A DNA stretch of 36,595 nucleotides from Streptomyces montanisoli (GTDB lineage: Bacteria; Actinomycetota; Actinomycetes; Streptomycetales; Streptomycetaceae): contig NZ_JAGIQL010000059.1 in NCBI RefSeq assembly GCF_017813245.1, positions 1 through 36,595 of the forward strand, in the 5' to 3' direction. This document shows, in pieces, positions 24,531 through 32,598 of the stretch; the first letter of the stretch is position 1, and each line of letters opens with the position of its first letter. The notes below the pieces were generated by a model. The model saw only the letters and a program-made list of their open reading frames with translations. It searched no databases and was not told where the DNA came from. Both the position numbers and the translations under genes were made by a program.

Positions 24531-24563
24531 GTGCGTACTGCCCCGTGCGTACTGCCCAGTGCG
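24531..24563. repeat. 14-bp tandem repeat in a divergent promoter region
   Basis: GTGCGTACTGCCC occurs at 24531-24543 and 24545-24557, and a third copy starts (GTGCGG) at 24559. It lies 30 bases upstream of the GT-B-like start, between it and the divergent membrane protein gene, and could be a binding site array. Confidence 0.6.
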
Positions 24564-24677
24564 GTCTCCCGCCGGTGGCTCCCGCGGTCGTCGCACGTGA
24601 CTCTAGTGCGGATCGGGCGCGGCGCCGCGCGGCCGCCCGCCGGAACCGCGCACCGCACCACCGCGTCCCTTGCGGGC

Positions 24678-25058
24678 ATGGACGACAGGACCGCGGAACA
24701 GACCGAGTGGCGAACGACGGGCAGGGCCCCGAGGCGAAACGCCGGCGCCGGATGCCTGCTGGCCGGCCTCGGCGCGGTGGCCGCACCGCTCGCCTGGGCG
24801 CCGCGGGCCGCGATCAGCGTCGACGGAGGGTTCGAGGGCCAGGCCCGCGACCTGAGCGTGCTCTTCGTCGACCTGCCGCTCATCGTGCTCGGGGGCGCGC
24901 TGGTGCCGCTCCTCGCCTGGGCCCTGGCGGGCAGGTGGCTGCACCGCCCGTGGGCCGCGCCGCTTGTGGCCCTGGCGGCGCTGGCGCTGGCGGTGTGGGG
25001 GCTCACGGAATGGTGGACGCCACGCCACCAGCCGGGCCTGAACCACGGCCCCATCTGA
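24678..25058 (+). CDS. Small membrane protein of unknown function
   Basis: This is a 126-residue protein starting MDDRTAEQTEWRTTG. It has a charged N-terminus, then hydrophobic stretches GCLLAGLGAVAAPLAWA, LFVDLPLIVLGGALVPLLAWALAG and LVALAALALAVWGLTEWW, giving three likely membrane segments. The ATG at 24678 is chosen because upstream sequence in frame is Arg/Ser-rich and unlike coding; the ribosome binding site is weak. It is followed after 51 bases by the VOC gene on the same strand. No family is recognised. Confidence 0.65.
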   Translation: MDDRTAEQTEWRTTGRAPRRNAGAGCLLAGLGAVAAPLAWAPRAAISVDGGFEGQARDLSVLFVDLPLIVLGGALVPLLAWALAGRWLHRPWAAPLVALAALALAVWGLTEWWTPRHQPGLNHGPI

Positions 25059-25109
25059 CCGGGCCGCCCCCGAACCATCCGCACACGCCACGAGAGAAAG
25101 GCGGCAGCC

Positions 25110-25490
25110 ATGCACCGCAGCCGTGCGTACGCCGTGATCATCGACGTCCCGGAGTCCGACGCGGCCCGAGCGGCGGAGTTCTGGGCGGCAGCACTCGGAG
25201 CCACCGCGCGTCCCTTCCCGCCGGCACCGCAGTTCACCTCGCTCCACGAGGCGATCCCGGGTCTGGACACCGCCGTTCAGGCGGTCGACGACGCCCCGCG
25301 CATGCACCTGGACATCGAGACCGACGACACGGCGGCGGAGACGGCACGCCTGACCGCCCTGGGCGCACAGGAGGTCTCGAAGTGGCAGGAGTGCCGCGTA
25401 CTGCGGGCTCCCGGCGGACACCTGCTGTGTGTCCTGCCGGTGGAGAGCGACCCTGAGACGTTCCGTGCGCAGGCCACGGTCTGGCCCTGA
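25110..25490 (+). CDS. VOC-superfamily (glyoxalase/bleomycin-resistance fold) protein
   Basis: The 126-residue single-domain protein starts MHRSRAYAVIIDVPESDAAR. It shows the beta-alpha-beta-beta-beta pattern with AAEFWAAALG in the first module, MHLDIETDD starting the second and VLRAPGGHLLCVLP near the end, the site of the usual metal-binding Glu, here not obviously conserved. GAAAGG lies ahead of the ATG. The substrate cannot be inferred. It is convergent with the STAND gene. Confidence 0.82.
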   Translation: MHRSRAYAVIIDVPESDAARAAEFWAAALGATARPFPPAPQFTSLHEAIPGLDTAVQAVDDAPRMHLDIETDDTAAETARLTALGAQEVSKWQECRVLRAPGGHLLCVLPVESDPETFRAQATVWP

Positions 25491-25535
25491 ACGCTCCGCC
25501 GCCGGCCGCGTGCGCCCGTACCACCACCCGCTGCA

Positions 25536-25551
25536 CGCGCCTTCGGGCGCG
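25536..25551. terminator. UUCG tetraloop hairpin between VOC and STAND genes
   Basis: CGCGCC-TTCG-GGCGCG forms a 6-bp stem closed by the very stable C(UUCG)G loop. It sits six bases from the STAND stop codon and 45 bases after the VOC stop, so it may serve both. Confidence 0.55.
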
Positions 25552-25556
25552 GCGGC

Positions 25557-27710
25557 TCAGCCCGGCGCGCCCGTCTGCCCGCCGTCGCCCACCTGCCGCA
25601 GCTCGCGCAGCTTGCCCGCAGCCCTCTCGCGCAGCACCGCCTCGTCCGCGCGTTCCGCCAGCCGCGCCAGCAGGTCGAGCGCCTGGTCGAGCTTGGCGGT
25701 CAGGCGCAGCGCGTGCGCGCGTTCGGCGGCGGTGACCGCGGTCGCGACCGCCTCGTCCGTCCGCCCGAGCGCGTCGAGCGCCCGCGCCGTCACGATCCCG
25801 ATCCGCGGGCGCATCGCCAGGTCGCCCGTCGCCTCCGCCCTCCGCGCCGCGCCCTCCAGCACGTCCAGCGCCCCGGACGCGTCACCCGACGCGACGAGCG
25901 CCTGGCCGACCTGGTACGCCTGCACCACCATGCCGTGCTCGTCGCCCTCGTTGGCCCGCAGCGCCTCGCGGAACAGGCCGACCGCCTCCCGCGGCCGTCC
26001 GAGCCTGAGCGCGATCAGCCCCTGCGTCTCGCGCACGACACCCGCCAGCCGCGGGTCACGAACGGCGGGCAGCAGCTCGCTCGCCGCCGCCAGCTGGCCG
26101 CGCGCCTCGTCGTACTCGGCCAGCTCGTAGTGCATGCGGGCCAGCTGGTTGCGCATCCTGACCTCGGCGTCCCCGCGGCCCTCCCAGCGCGCCGCCTCGA
26201 TGCCGAGCAGGTGCGCCTCCACGGCGTCCGCGTAGTGCCCGCGGCTGTGGTACAGCGCCCACAGCGACTCGCACAGTCGCCAGACCGCGTCGTACCACCG
26301 CTGCTTGGAGGCGGCGCGCAGCACCGCGAGCACGTTGGCGCGCTCCGCGTCGAGCCAGTCCAGCGCCTCGCCGATATCACCGAACAGCGGTCCCGACGGG
26401 GACAGTTGCGCCATGGTGCGGGACGGCGGCGGCTGGATGCGGAAGCGGGTGTGCAGCACGACGGCGTCCGCGTGCGCCACTGCCTCGACGTAGAAGTCCA
26501 CGACGCGCCGCAGCGCCGCCGTCCGCCCGGCCTCGGGCAGGGCGGCCGCGGCCTGCCGCGCATGGCTCCTGACCGCGTCGTTCATCCGGAACCTGCGGGG
26601 CCCGCTCCGCGCCTCGGTGAGCTGCGCCAGGTGCGCCGTCACCAGATCGCCGAACGCGTCGTCCACCCGTGGCGCACCCGCCGCCTCGGCGACGGCGACC
26701 GTGACGGTGTTGCCGGGGAGGCAGCCGATCAGCCGGTACAACGCCCTGGAGTGCTCGGGCAGTTCCGCCAGCACCGCGTCAAGGACCACACCGACCCCCT
26801 CGATCTCCCCACCGGGCCCTTGCCCCTGGGCCGTGAGCGCCCGCACGACGGCGTCGAGCCCCAGATGCGGCCGGCCGGCCAGCCACTCGCCCGCGGCACG
26901 CAGCGCGAACGGCAACCCGCCGCACAGCCGCACCAGTTCTGCCGCCGTTCCCTCCGCGGCCGTCACCTGCCAGTTGCGCACGAGCGCGACACCCGCCGCC
27001 TCGTCCAGCGGGTCCACGGTGATCTGCGCGGCGCCGTCGAGCCGGAGCGCGGGCAGCCAGGTGCGGCTCGTGACCACCAGCAGCCCGTCGGGCGGCACCA
27101 GCGGCCTGACCTCGGGAGCCTGGCGCGCGTTGTCCGCGACGACCAGCAGGGCGCGCCCCGCCGCCTCGCTGCGGAACTGCGCGGCGCACGCGGCGGGATG
27201 GTCGGGCACCGGGGCTCCGTCGGGCCGCAGGGCCCGCAGGAAGCCGGCGAGCACACCCGTCACGTCGACGACGCCGTCCCGCCTGAAGTCGTCGAGGTCC
27301 ACGTACAACTGGCCGTCCGGGTAGCTCTCGCGCAGATCGCGGTGCACCCACTGGGCCACGAGTTCGGTCTTGCCGACCCCGCTGAGCCCGGTCACGGCGA
27401 CGATGCTCGAGCCGCCACGCCCGCCCGCGGGCCGGCCTGCCGAGGCGCGCAGCCCGGCCAGCTCCCGCACCCGGTTGACGAACACGCCCCGCGGGAGCGG
27501 CACCTGCCGGGGGATCGGCAGCTCGCGCGGTGACTGCGGATTGATGGTCAGGGCGCCGATCCGCTCGGCCATCACCAGGCCGGAGACCACGGCGTGGCCC
27601 GACACGGAGTTGAACGTCGAGCCGGCGGCCCCCGAGGCGGCCACTCCGGCCCCGCCGGTCCCGTCGGCCTCCGCGGCCTCGTCCACGCGATCCCCCTCTT
27701 CCTCCACCAC
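25557..27710 (-). CDS. STAND (NB-ARC-like) NTPase with TPR domain
   Basis: The 717-residue protein has three parts. Residues 1-60 are low-complexity followed by a Gly/Val motif (FNSVSGHAVVSG, VMAERIGALTI, residues 33-56). Residues about 75-400 form a STAND NTPase: Walker A GLSGVGKT at 108-115, Walker B region GRALLVVADNA, the sensor VVTSRTWLPA, then a GLPFALR motif and a winged-helix-like section. Residues about 420-710 are TPR-like helices (WRLCESLWALYHSRGHYADAV, EAVGLFREALRANEG). There is no DNA-binding domain, unlike AfsR/SARP proteins. The GTG at 27710 has GAGGGGA eight bases upstream; GTG at 27686 is an alternative. Such proteins act as oligomerising switches in signalling or defence. 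It diverges from the M14 peptidase. Confidence 0.85.
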   Translation of the reverse strand: MVEEEGDRVDEAAEADGTGGAGVAASGAAGSTFNSVSGHAVVSGLVMAERIGALTINPQSPRELPIPRQVPLPRGVFVNRVRELAGLRASAGRPAGGRGGSSIVAVTGLSGVGKTELVAQWVHRDLRESYPDGQLYVDLDDFRRDGVVDVTGVLAGFLRALRPDGAPVPDHPAACAAQFRSEAAGRALLVVADNARQAPEVRPLVPPDGLLVVTSRTWLPALRLDGAAQITVDPLDEAAGVALVRNWQVTAAEGTAAELVRLCGGLPFALRAAGEWLAGRPHLGLDAVVRALTAQGQGPGGEIEGVGVVLDAVLAELPEHSRALYRLIGCLPGNTVTVAVAEAAGAPRVDDAFGDLVTAHLAQLTEARSGPRRFRMNDAVRSHARQAAAALPEAGRTAALRRVVDFYVEAVAHADAVVLHTRFRIQPPPSRTMAQLSPSGPLFGDIGEALDWLDAERANVLAVLRAASKQRWYDAVWRLCESLWALYHSRGHYADAVEAHLLGIEAARWEGRGDAEVRMRNQLARMHYELAEYDEARGQLAAASELLPAVRDPRLAGVVRETQGLIALRLGRPREAVGLFREALRANEGDEHGMVVQAYQVGQALVASGDASGALDVLEGAARRAEATGDLAMRPRIGIVTARALDALGRTDEAVATAVTAAERAHALRLTAKLDQALDLLARLAERADEAVLRERAAGKLRELRQVGDGGQTGAPG

Positions 27711-27844
27711 AGGCGCCGTCCCCTCTTCCCGGACGCGCCGTGTCCCGCTCGGCGGCCACAGCGTATTGCCTCACGGGCGGCCACGGCAGGGCCCAGCTCA
27801 CCCCAAGGTCTCCCCAAACCGTACGAGTGACGTGACGGGCAGTG

Positions 27845-27874
27845 TTGACGTCGTGCCTTCCAGTGACTGACTAT
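27845..27874 (+). promoter_or_regulatory. Possible promoter for the M14 peptidase gene
   Basis: TTGACG at 27845-27850 and GACTAT at 27869-27874 are 18 bases apart, about 55 bases upstream of the chosen GTG. Matches are partial, so this is tentative. It lies in the 218-base region divergent from the STAND gene. Confidence 0.35.
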
Positions 27875-27928
27875 CGCACGGTGCGCGGCGGGCCGGCCGT
27901 GCACCTGAGGACGACAGATCGGAGCGCT

Positions 27929-29236
27929 GTGCCGCCGCGCTATCCCACCGTCGGTGAACTGACCGCGCGTGCCGGTGCGCTGGCCGCCGCGTACCCCGGG
28001 CGCGCCACCGTGCGCCGCATCGGCTCCTCACGCGGCGGCGAGCCGCTGACGTTGCTGACCGTCGGCGGTGGTGGCGGCCGCGACGTCCTCGTCGTCGCGG
28101 GGCCGCACGCCAACGAGCCCGTGGGCGGCGCGACCGCCCTCAGGATCGCCGAGCACCTCGTCTCACGCGAGTGCGACGACGGCCCCGGTGCCGCCACCTG
28201 GCACCTGCTGCTGTGCCTCGACCCCGACGGCGCCCGGCGCAACGAGCGGTGGCTGAACGGGCCGATGACGTTCGACCACCACTTCAGGCGCATGTTCCGG
28301 CCCAACTTCTACGAGCAGCCCGAGTGGCTGCACGCGCGCTCCGAGGCCGAACTGCTGCCGGAGACCCGCGCCCTGATCGACCTGCAGGACGAGGTGCGCC
28401 CTTTCCTCCAGTGCTCGCTGCACGGCGTGGACGTCGGCGGCAGCTTCGTGCAGCTCACGCGCGACCTGCCGGGGATCGCCCGGCCCCTCGCGAGATCCGC
28501 CGCGCAACTCGGCATACCCGTCGAACTCTCCCCGTTCGACGCCTTCTTCTGGCCGAGTCCCGGCACCGGCGTCTTCGACATGCCGCCACCGAGCAGGCGC
28601 GACCAGTTCGCGGTGGCGCTGTCGTCGAGCCACGCCTCCACCTGGTACCACCCCTACGCGTACGGCACGGTCACCGCGATCGTCGAGGCACCCATGTGGG
28701 CGGCGGACGAGATAGCCGACGCCTCGCCGCACCCCGACCCGCGCGGCGCCATGGCACAGGCGAGCCGCACCACGGAGCGCGACGCGGCGTTCCTCGCCGA
28801 GACGGCCGAGCGGGTCAGGTCGCGCATCCCGGCCCACGGGATGCCGCTGCTGCTGACCGTGGACGAGTTCCTGCGCAGCTGCCCCTCGCTCGTCGACGAG
28901 TGGCGGCCCGAGTCCTTCGGCGCGTTCCCCGGCGGTCTCGGCGGCTTCAACCGGGCGCAGGTGCTCGCGCTGACCATCGCCGCGCGCCGGCTCGTCCTGC
29001 GCACCGCGGGCATGCTCTATCAGGCCGTCGAGGCGTGCGGGCCGGGGGCGCGAGACGTGCGGGAGCGCCTCGACCGCTTCCTCACCGCGCGCTGCGCCGC
29101 GTTCGAGGAACGGTGCAGGCCGCGCTGGATTCCCGTCGAGGACCAGGTGGAGCACCAGTTCAGGGTCGTGTGCGCCGCCTTCGAACTGGCCGCGGGCGGC
29201 GCCCACTCCGACGGCACGGCCGCCGTGCCCGCGTGA
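27929..29236 (+). CDS. M14-family zinc carboxypeptidase-like protein
   Basis: From the GTG at 27929 the protein has 435 residues and begins VPPRYPTVGELTARAG, as in M14 proteins. RRIGSSRGGEPLTLLTVG precedes GPHANEPVGG, whose His and Glu are the HxxE zinc ligands. LLLCLDPDGARRNERW matches the substrate-binding loop, QCSLHGVDVGG gives the third zinc ligand, and TAIVEAPMW holds the probable catalytic Glu. There is no signal peptide, so the enzyme is cytoplasmic. GGAG lies four bases before 27929; upstream GTG codons at 27842, 27863 and 27899 are possible starts. It is divergent from the STAND NTPase and followed by the LAL-like gene after 187 bases. Confidence 0.83.
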   Translation: MPPRYPTVGELTARAGALAAAYPGRATVRRIGSSRGGEPLTLLTVGGGGGRDVLVVAGPHANEPVGGATALRIAEHLVSRECDDGPGAATWHLLLCLDPDGARRNERWLNGPMTFDHHFRRMFRPNFYEQPEWLHARSEAELLPETRALIDLQDEVRPFLQCSLHGVDVGGSFVQLTRDLPGIARPLARSAAQLGIPVELSPFDAFFWPSPGTGVFDMPPPSRRDQFAVALSSSHASTWYHPYAYGTVTAIVEAPMWAADEIADASPHPDPRGAMAQASRTTERDAAFLAETAERVRSRIPAHGMPLLLTVDEFLRSCPSLVDEWRPESFGAFPGGLGGFNRAQVLALTIAARRLVLRTAGMLYQAVEACGPGARDVRERLDRFLTARCAAFEERCRPRWIPVEDQVEHQFRVVCAAFELAAGGAHSDGTAAVPA

Positions 29237-29423
29237 CCGCGGCGGGGGCCGCCCCGAGTGAAGTGGCCGCGCACGATACTCCGTCGACGTTCATCGCGGA
29301 CGCGACACGCTGAACAAGACGGGAATCGATCCGGATCACGGCCTCGCGCGCGCCGGCGGCGCTAACCTCGGCACCCACGGGTTCGTCGCGTGGCGAGGCA
29401 CGGAGCGAGAGGGGGCGCAGCGG

Positions 29424-32117
29424 ATGGTCGCCGGCCCCGGCCTCCCCCGAGGCCTTCCCCTGCTGGAGCGCGAGCCGGAGCTCGCGGCGGCGGCGCGCGC
29501 GGTGCGCGCCCTGTGCGCGGGCACCGCCGCGGGCGCGGCAGCCGACGCGGACGGCCGCGCGGACCCGGGCACCCGCGCCGTGCCCACGGGCGGTGTGCTC
29601 GTCTACCGCGGTGCGGCGGGCCTCGGCAAGACCGCCCTGCTCGCCGAGGTCCGGGCGATCGCCGGGGAGCGCTGCGTCGTGTGGTCGGCGCGCTGCGGCG
29701 AGGCGCTCTCCTCGGTGCCCTTCCATGTCGCACGCCAGCTGCTCCAGCCCGCGCTCACCGCGGGCCCCGGCGAACTGCTCGGCGACTGGTACGAGACGGC
29801 GGGCCCCGCGCTCGGCGTCGCGCCACCGGGCGCGCAGTACGGCGACCCCCACCGGGTCAGGGAAGGCCTCGACGCCCTGACGCACGGCCTCACGGACGCC
29901 TACGGGCCCCTGGTGCTGCTCGTCGACGACGCGCAGTGGGCCGACCTGGAGACGCTGGCCTGGCTCGCGTCCTTCGCACGCGCGCCAGGACCCGGGCTGC
30001 CCGTCCTCCTCGTCGTCGCCTACCGCACGGAGGACGCCACCGGCGCCGCGGCCGAACTGCTGGCCACCGTCGGCGCGTCCGCGCGCCTCGTCGTCACCCT
30101 CAAACCCCTCACCGCGGACGCCACCGCGCGGCTCGCGAGGACCGCACTCGGACCACGCGCCGACGCGGCGTTCTGCCACGAGGTGTGGGCCGTAACCGGG
30201 GGCAACGCGTACGAGGCCGTCGAGCTCCTCGCACGCGCACGCGACAGCGGCATGGACCCCGTCGGGGCGTCGGCCGCCGCGCTGCGGGGGCTCGGCGCCT
30301 CGACCCGCGGCGCCGGGCTCGTGCGGCGCCTGGCGGAACTCGGCACCCCCACCATCCAGTTCGCACGCGCCGCGGCGGTCCTCGGCACCCGCATCCCCCT
30401 CGCGACCGCCATGGCGGTCGCCGGCATGGGCGGCGCCGAGGCGGCGGGGTGCGCCGAGCGGCTGCGCGCCGCGCGCATCCTCGTGGGCACCGACCCGCTG
30501 GAGTTCGTCCACCCGCTGATCGCGAGCGCCGTCTACCGGGCCATCCCGCCCGCCACCCGCACCGCCCTGCACGGCAGGGCCGCCTGGGTCATCACCCGCG
30601 GCGGCGGGGGAGCGGCCGCCGCCGCGCCGCACCTCCTCGAAGTGCACCCGGACGGTGACCACGAGCTCGTCAGGCAACTGCGTGAGGCAGCGGCCGAGCA
30701 CCTCGCCGTCGGCGCGCCCGACGCGGCACGCCGCTGCCTGCGGCGCGCGCTGGCCGAGCCGCCACCGTCGGCGGAACGCTCCGCCGTGCTGTACGAGCTC
30801 GGCTGCGCCACGCTCCTGACCGCGCCCGCCACCACGGTCGGCCACCTGCGCGACGCCCTGGAGGGCCCGGGACTCGCCGGCGGCGACCGTGTCGCGGCCG
30901 TACTCAAGCTCGCGCAGGTGCTCGCGCACACCGACCGCGGCGCCGAGGCGGCGGGGATGGTCGCCGCCGAGGCCGAACTGTGCCCCCCGGGCCCGCTGCG
31001 GGACCGGTACACCGCCGTCCGGTACCTCTGGGAGGGACTGCAGGCGGCCGAGGCGCACGGCCCGCTGCGCTCCCGGCGCCTCGCCGACGCCACCGAGCAC
31101 CTGACAGGCGAGGGAAACACGGAGCGCGTGCTGCTGACGCTTCGCGCCTTCGACGCCGCGGTGCGCGGCGAGAGCGCCGCGCCGGCCGTACGCATCGCGG
31201 AGCGCGCCCTCGTCGGTGGCGGGCCGGCGCCCGGACTGCGCTGGACCGACACCGAGTGGGGCTTCGAGGTGCCCGCGCTGCTGGGACTCGTCTACGTCCT
31301 CACCGACCGGCTCGACCGGGCCGAGGCGCTGTTCACCGAGGCGCTGCGCGACTTCGAGCTGTCCGGCTGGAGCGGCGGGCACCTCGCCTTCGCGCACACC
31401 ATGATGGGCCTGACGCACCGCAGGCGCGGCCGCCTCGCCGAGGCGGAGGGCTACCTGCGCGAAGGCGTACGGCTCGCCGACGGGGTCGGCGACCTGCTGC
31501 CCGTGCGCGCGCAAGCCGTCTGTGTGCTCGTCGACACCCTGCTCGCACGCGGCCACGTCGGGCGCGCCGCCGCGTGCGCCGAGCGCTACGGCTTCGGGCC
31601 GCCGTACCCGACGACGATGCTGCTGCCCGACGGCGCGTGCGTGCACGGCAGGCTGCTGCTCGCCCTCGGCCGCACCGAGCAGGCGGTCGACGAGCTGGAG
31701 TCCGCGGGCCGCGCGCTCACGGGGCGCGGCAGGCACAACATCATCGCCGCGCCCTGGGCGCTCGACCTGGCCCGGGCACTGGCAGGCACCGACCCCGCGA
31801 GGGCCGCCGAGCTCGCCGGGTACGTACAGCACGAGGCCGCGCGGCTCGGCACCAGGACCGCCATGGGCGAGGCGCTGGCGTGCGCGGCGTCGCTGCGGCA
31901 CGGGCGGGAGCGCGCCGACCTGCTGGAGCGGGCGGTGGCCCACCTGGAGGCCTCGCCCTCCGGTTACGAACTGGCGCGTGCGCGGGTCGAGTACGGCATC
32001 GCGGCCGGGTTCACCGCCGAGATCGCCCTCGGCCACGACCTCGCGGCCGGGTGCGGCGCGGACGGCCTGGCGGCGCGGGCGAGCAGGGCGCTGGAGTCGG
32101 CCCGGCTGCGGCACTGA
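29424..32117 (+). CDS. LAL-type ATPase lacking a LuxR DNA-binding domain
   Basis: The 897-residue protein resembles large LuxR-family (LAL/MalT-like) regulators. LLEREPELAAAARAV starts the ATPase domain; Walker A is GAAGLGKTALL and Walker B VLLVDDAQWADLETLAW, followed by LLVVAYRTED. A winged-helix-like part and TPR-like helices follow (AEALFTEALRDFELSGW, LAEAEGYLREGVRLADGVGDL). It ends AARASRALESARLRH, the point where family members enter the linker to the HTH (LTxRExxVxxLAAxGxSNxEIA); no such helix-turn-helix is present in any frame downstream. The ATG at 29424 follows GAGGGGG. It may act as a sensor or partner protein rather than a DNA binder. The operon context with the M14 gene is uncertain. 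Confidence 0.88.
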   Translation: MVAGPGLPRGLPLLEREPELAAAARAVRALCAGTAAGAAADADGRADPGTRAVPTGGVLVYRGAAGLGKTALLAEVRAIAGERCVVWSARCGEALSSVPFHVARQLLQPALTAGPGELLGDWYETAGPALGVAPPGAQYGDPHRVREGLDALTHGLTDAYGPLVLLVDDAQWADLETLAWLASFARAPGPGLPVLLVVAYRTEDATGAAAELLATVGASARLVVTLKPLTADATARLARTALGPRADAAFCHEVWAVTGGNAYEAVELLARARDSGMDPVGASAAALRGLGASTRGAGLVRRLAELGTPTIQFARAAAVLGTRIPLATAMAVAGMGGAEAAGCAERLRAARILVGTDPLEFVHPLIASAVYRAIPPATRTALHGRAAWVITRGGGGAAAAAPHLLEVHPDGDHELVRQLREAAAEHLAVGAPDAARRCLRRALAEPPPSAERSAVLYELGCATLLTAPATTVGHLRDALEGPGLAGGDRVAAVLKLAQVLAHTDRGAEAAGMVAAEAELCPPGPLRDRYTAVRYLWEGLQAAEAHGPLRSRRLADATEHLTGEGNTERVLLTLRAFDAAVRGESAAPAVRIAERALVGGGPAPGLRWTDTEWGFEVPALLGLVYVLTDRLDRAEALFTEALRDFELSGWSGGHLAFAHTMMGLTHRRRGRLAEAEGYLREGVRLADGVGDLLPVRAQAVCVLVDTLLARGHVGRAAACAERYGFGPPYPTTMLLPDGACVHGRLLLALGRTEQAVDELESAGRALTGRGRHNIIAAPWALDLARALAGTDPARAAELAGYVQHEAARLGTRTAMGEALACAASLRHGRERADLLERAVAHLEASPSGYELARARVEYGIAAGFTAEIALGHDLAAGCGADGLAARASRALESARLRH

Positions 32118-32388
32118 TGCAGGCCGCAGGCCGCTGCACCGGCGCTGCGGCCTGCGGCGCTGCGATCCGGCGCTCGGGCCCGGTCAGGCGCTCGGGTGCG
32201 GTCCGTTGCTCGGGTCCGGTCAGGCGCTCGGATGCGGCCCGGCCCGGCCCGGCCCGATCCCGGCCGCCCGGCCGCCCGGCCCCGGCGGCGACGGCCTCCC
32301 GCACGAGCCGCCAGTGCCCCGCCCGGCGGCCCAACTCCCCTGCCGTGAAACGCACTACGACGATGGCGGCAGCGGCGAGGTCTACCAT
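32011..32388 (-). CDS. Tentative small protein with 12-residue repeats, overlapping the LAL gene end
   Basis: An open frame of 125 codons starts at ATG 32388 with GAGG eight bases upstream. The first part (MVDLAAAAIVVVRFTAGELG, RRAGHWRLVREAV) looks protein-like with good third-position GC. It then reads two copies of a 12-residue unit around PERLTGPE(Q/R)R. The C-terminal third is antisense to the LAL gene and Pro/Arg-rich, so the true end, or the gene itself, is doubtful. It diverges from the 42-residue membrane peptide. Confidence 0.3.
   Translation of the reverse strand: MVDLAAAAIVVVRFTAGELGRRAGHWRLVREAVAAGAGRPGGRDRAGPGRAASERLTGPEQRTAPERLTGPERRIAAPQAAAPVQRPAACISAAAGPTPAPCSPAPPGRPRRTRPRGRGRGRSRR
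32123..32158. terminator. Hairpin just after the LAL gene
   Basis: GCCGCAGGCCGC at 32123-32134 pairs perfectly with GCGGCCTGCGGC at 32147-32158 across a 12-base loop. It starts six bases after the LAL stop, as a factor-independent terminator without a U-tract would. Confidence 0.6.
32170..32241. repeat. 18-bp tandem repeat, four copies
   Basis: Units start at 32170, 32188, 32206 and 32224, with consensus GCGCTCGGGTCCGGTCAG and 3-5 differences in units 2-4; units 1/3 and 2/4 are most alike, giving a 36-base higher order. This lies in the 325-base stretch (32118-32442) without a confident gene, which holds the hairpin, this array, a run of GGCCC and the leader of the small ORF at 32443. Confidence 0.75.
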
Positions 32389-32442
32389 CGCAAGAGCCTC
32401 GGCAACCGCCGCGGCGAGCGAGCCCCTGCTTCCGGAGCGGTC

Positions 32443-32571
32443 ATGTCCACGGAAGGCCCTGGCAAGTCGGCGCTGTGGGCGAAGGTGTTCGCCGCGTTCA
32501 TCCTCCTCGTGCCCCTGCCGCTCGGGATCTGGTTCATGGTCTCGCTTTCGAAGGCGACGATCCCCTGGTGA
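32443..32571 (+). CDS. 42-residue single-pass membrane peptide
   Basis: ATG at 32443 has GGAG six bases upstream. The product starts MSTEGPGKSALWAKV and has one hydrophobic span, FAAFILLVPLPLGIWFMVSL, then SKATIPW at the C-terminus. Amino-acid order (charged start, one helix, short tail) and the ribosome binding site support a true gene despite its size. It is convergent with the SDR gene, 27 bases away. The function is unknown. Confidence 0.6.
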   Translation: MSTEGPGKSALWAKVFAAFILLVPLPLGIWFMVSLSKATIPW

Positions 32572-32598
32572 GGCCCGCGAGCGCACTTCGCCCCCGGC

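Noticed and set aside
24531..24563. A CRISPR array
   Set aside because: The repeats here and at 32170 are directly adjacent with no unique spacers, and no cas genes are in the window.
28163..29206. A minus-strand frame opposite the M14 gene
   Set aside because: It has no motifs, whereas the plus strand shows all zinc-ligand motifs of M14 in order.
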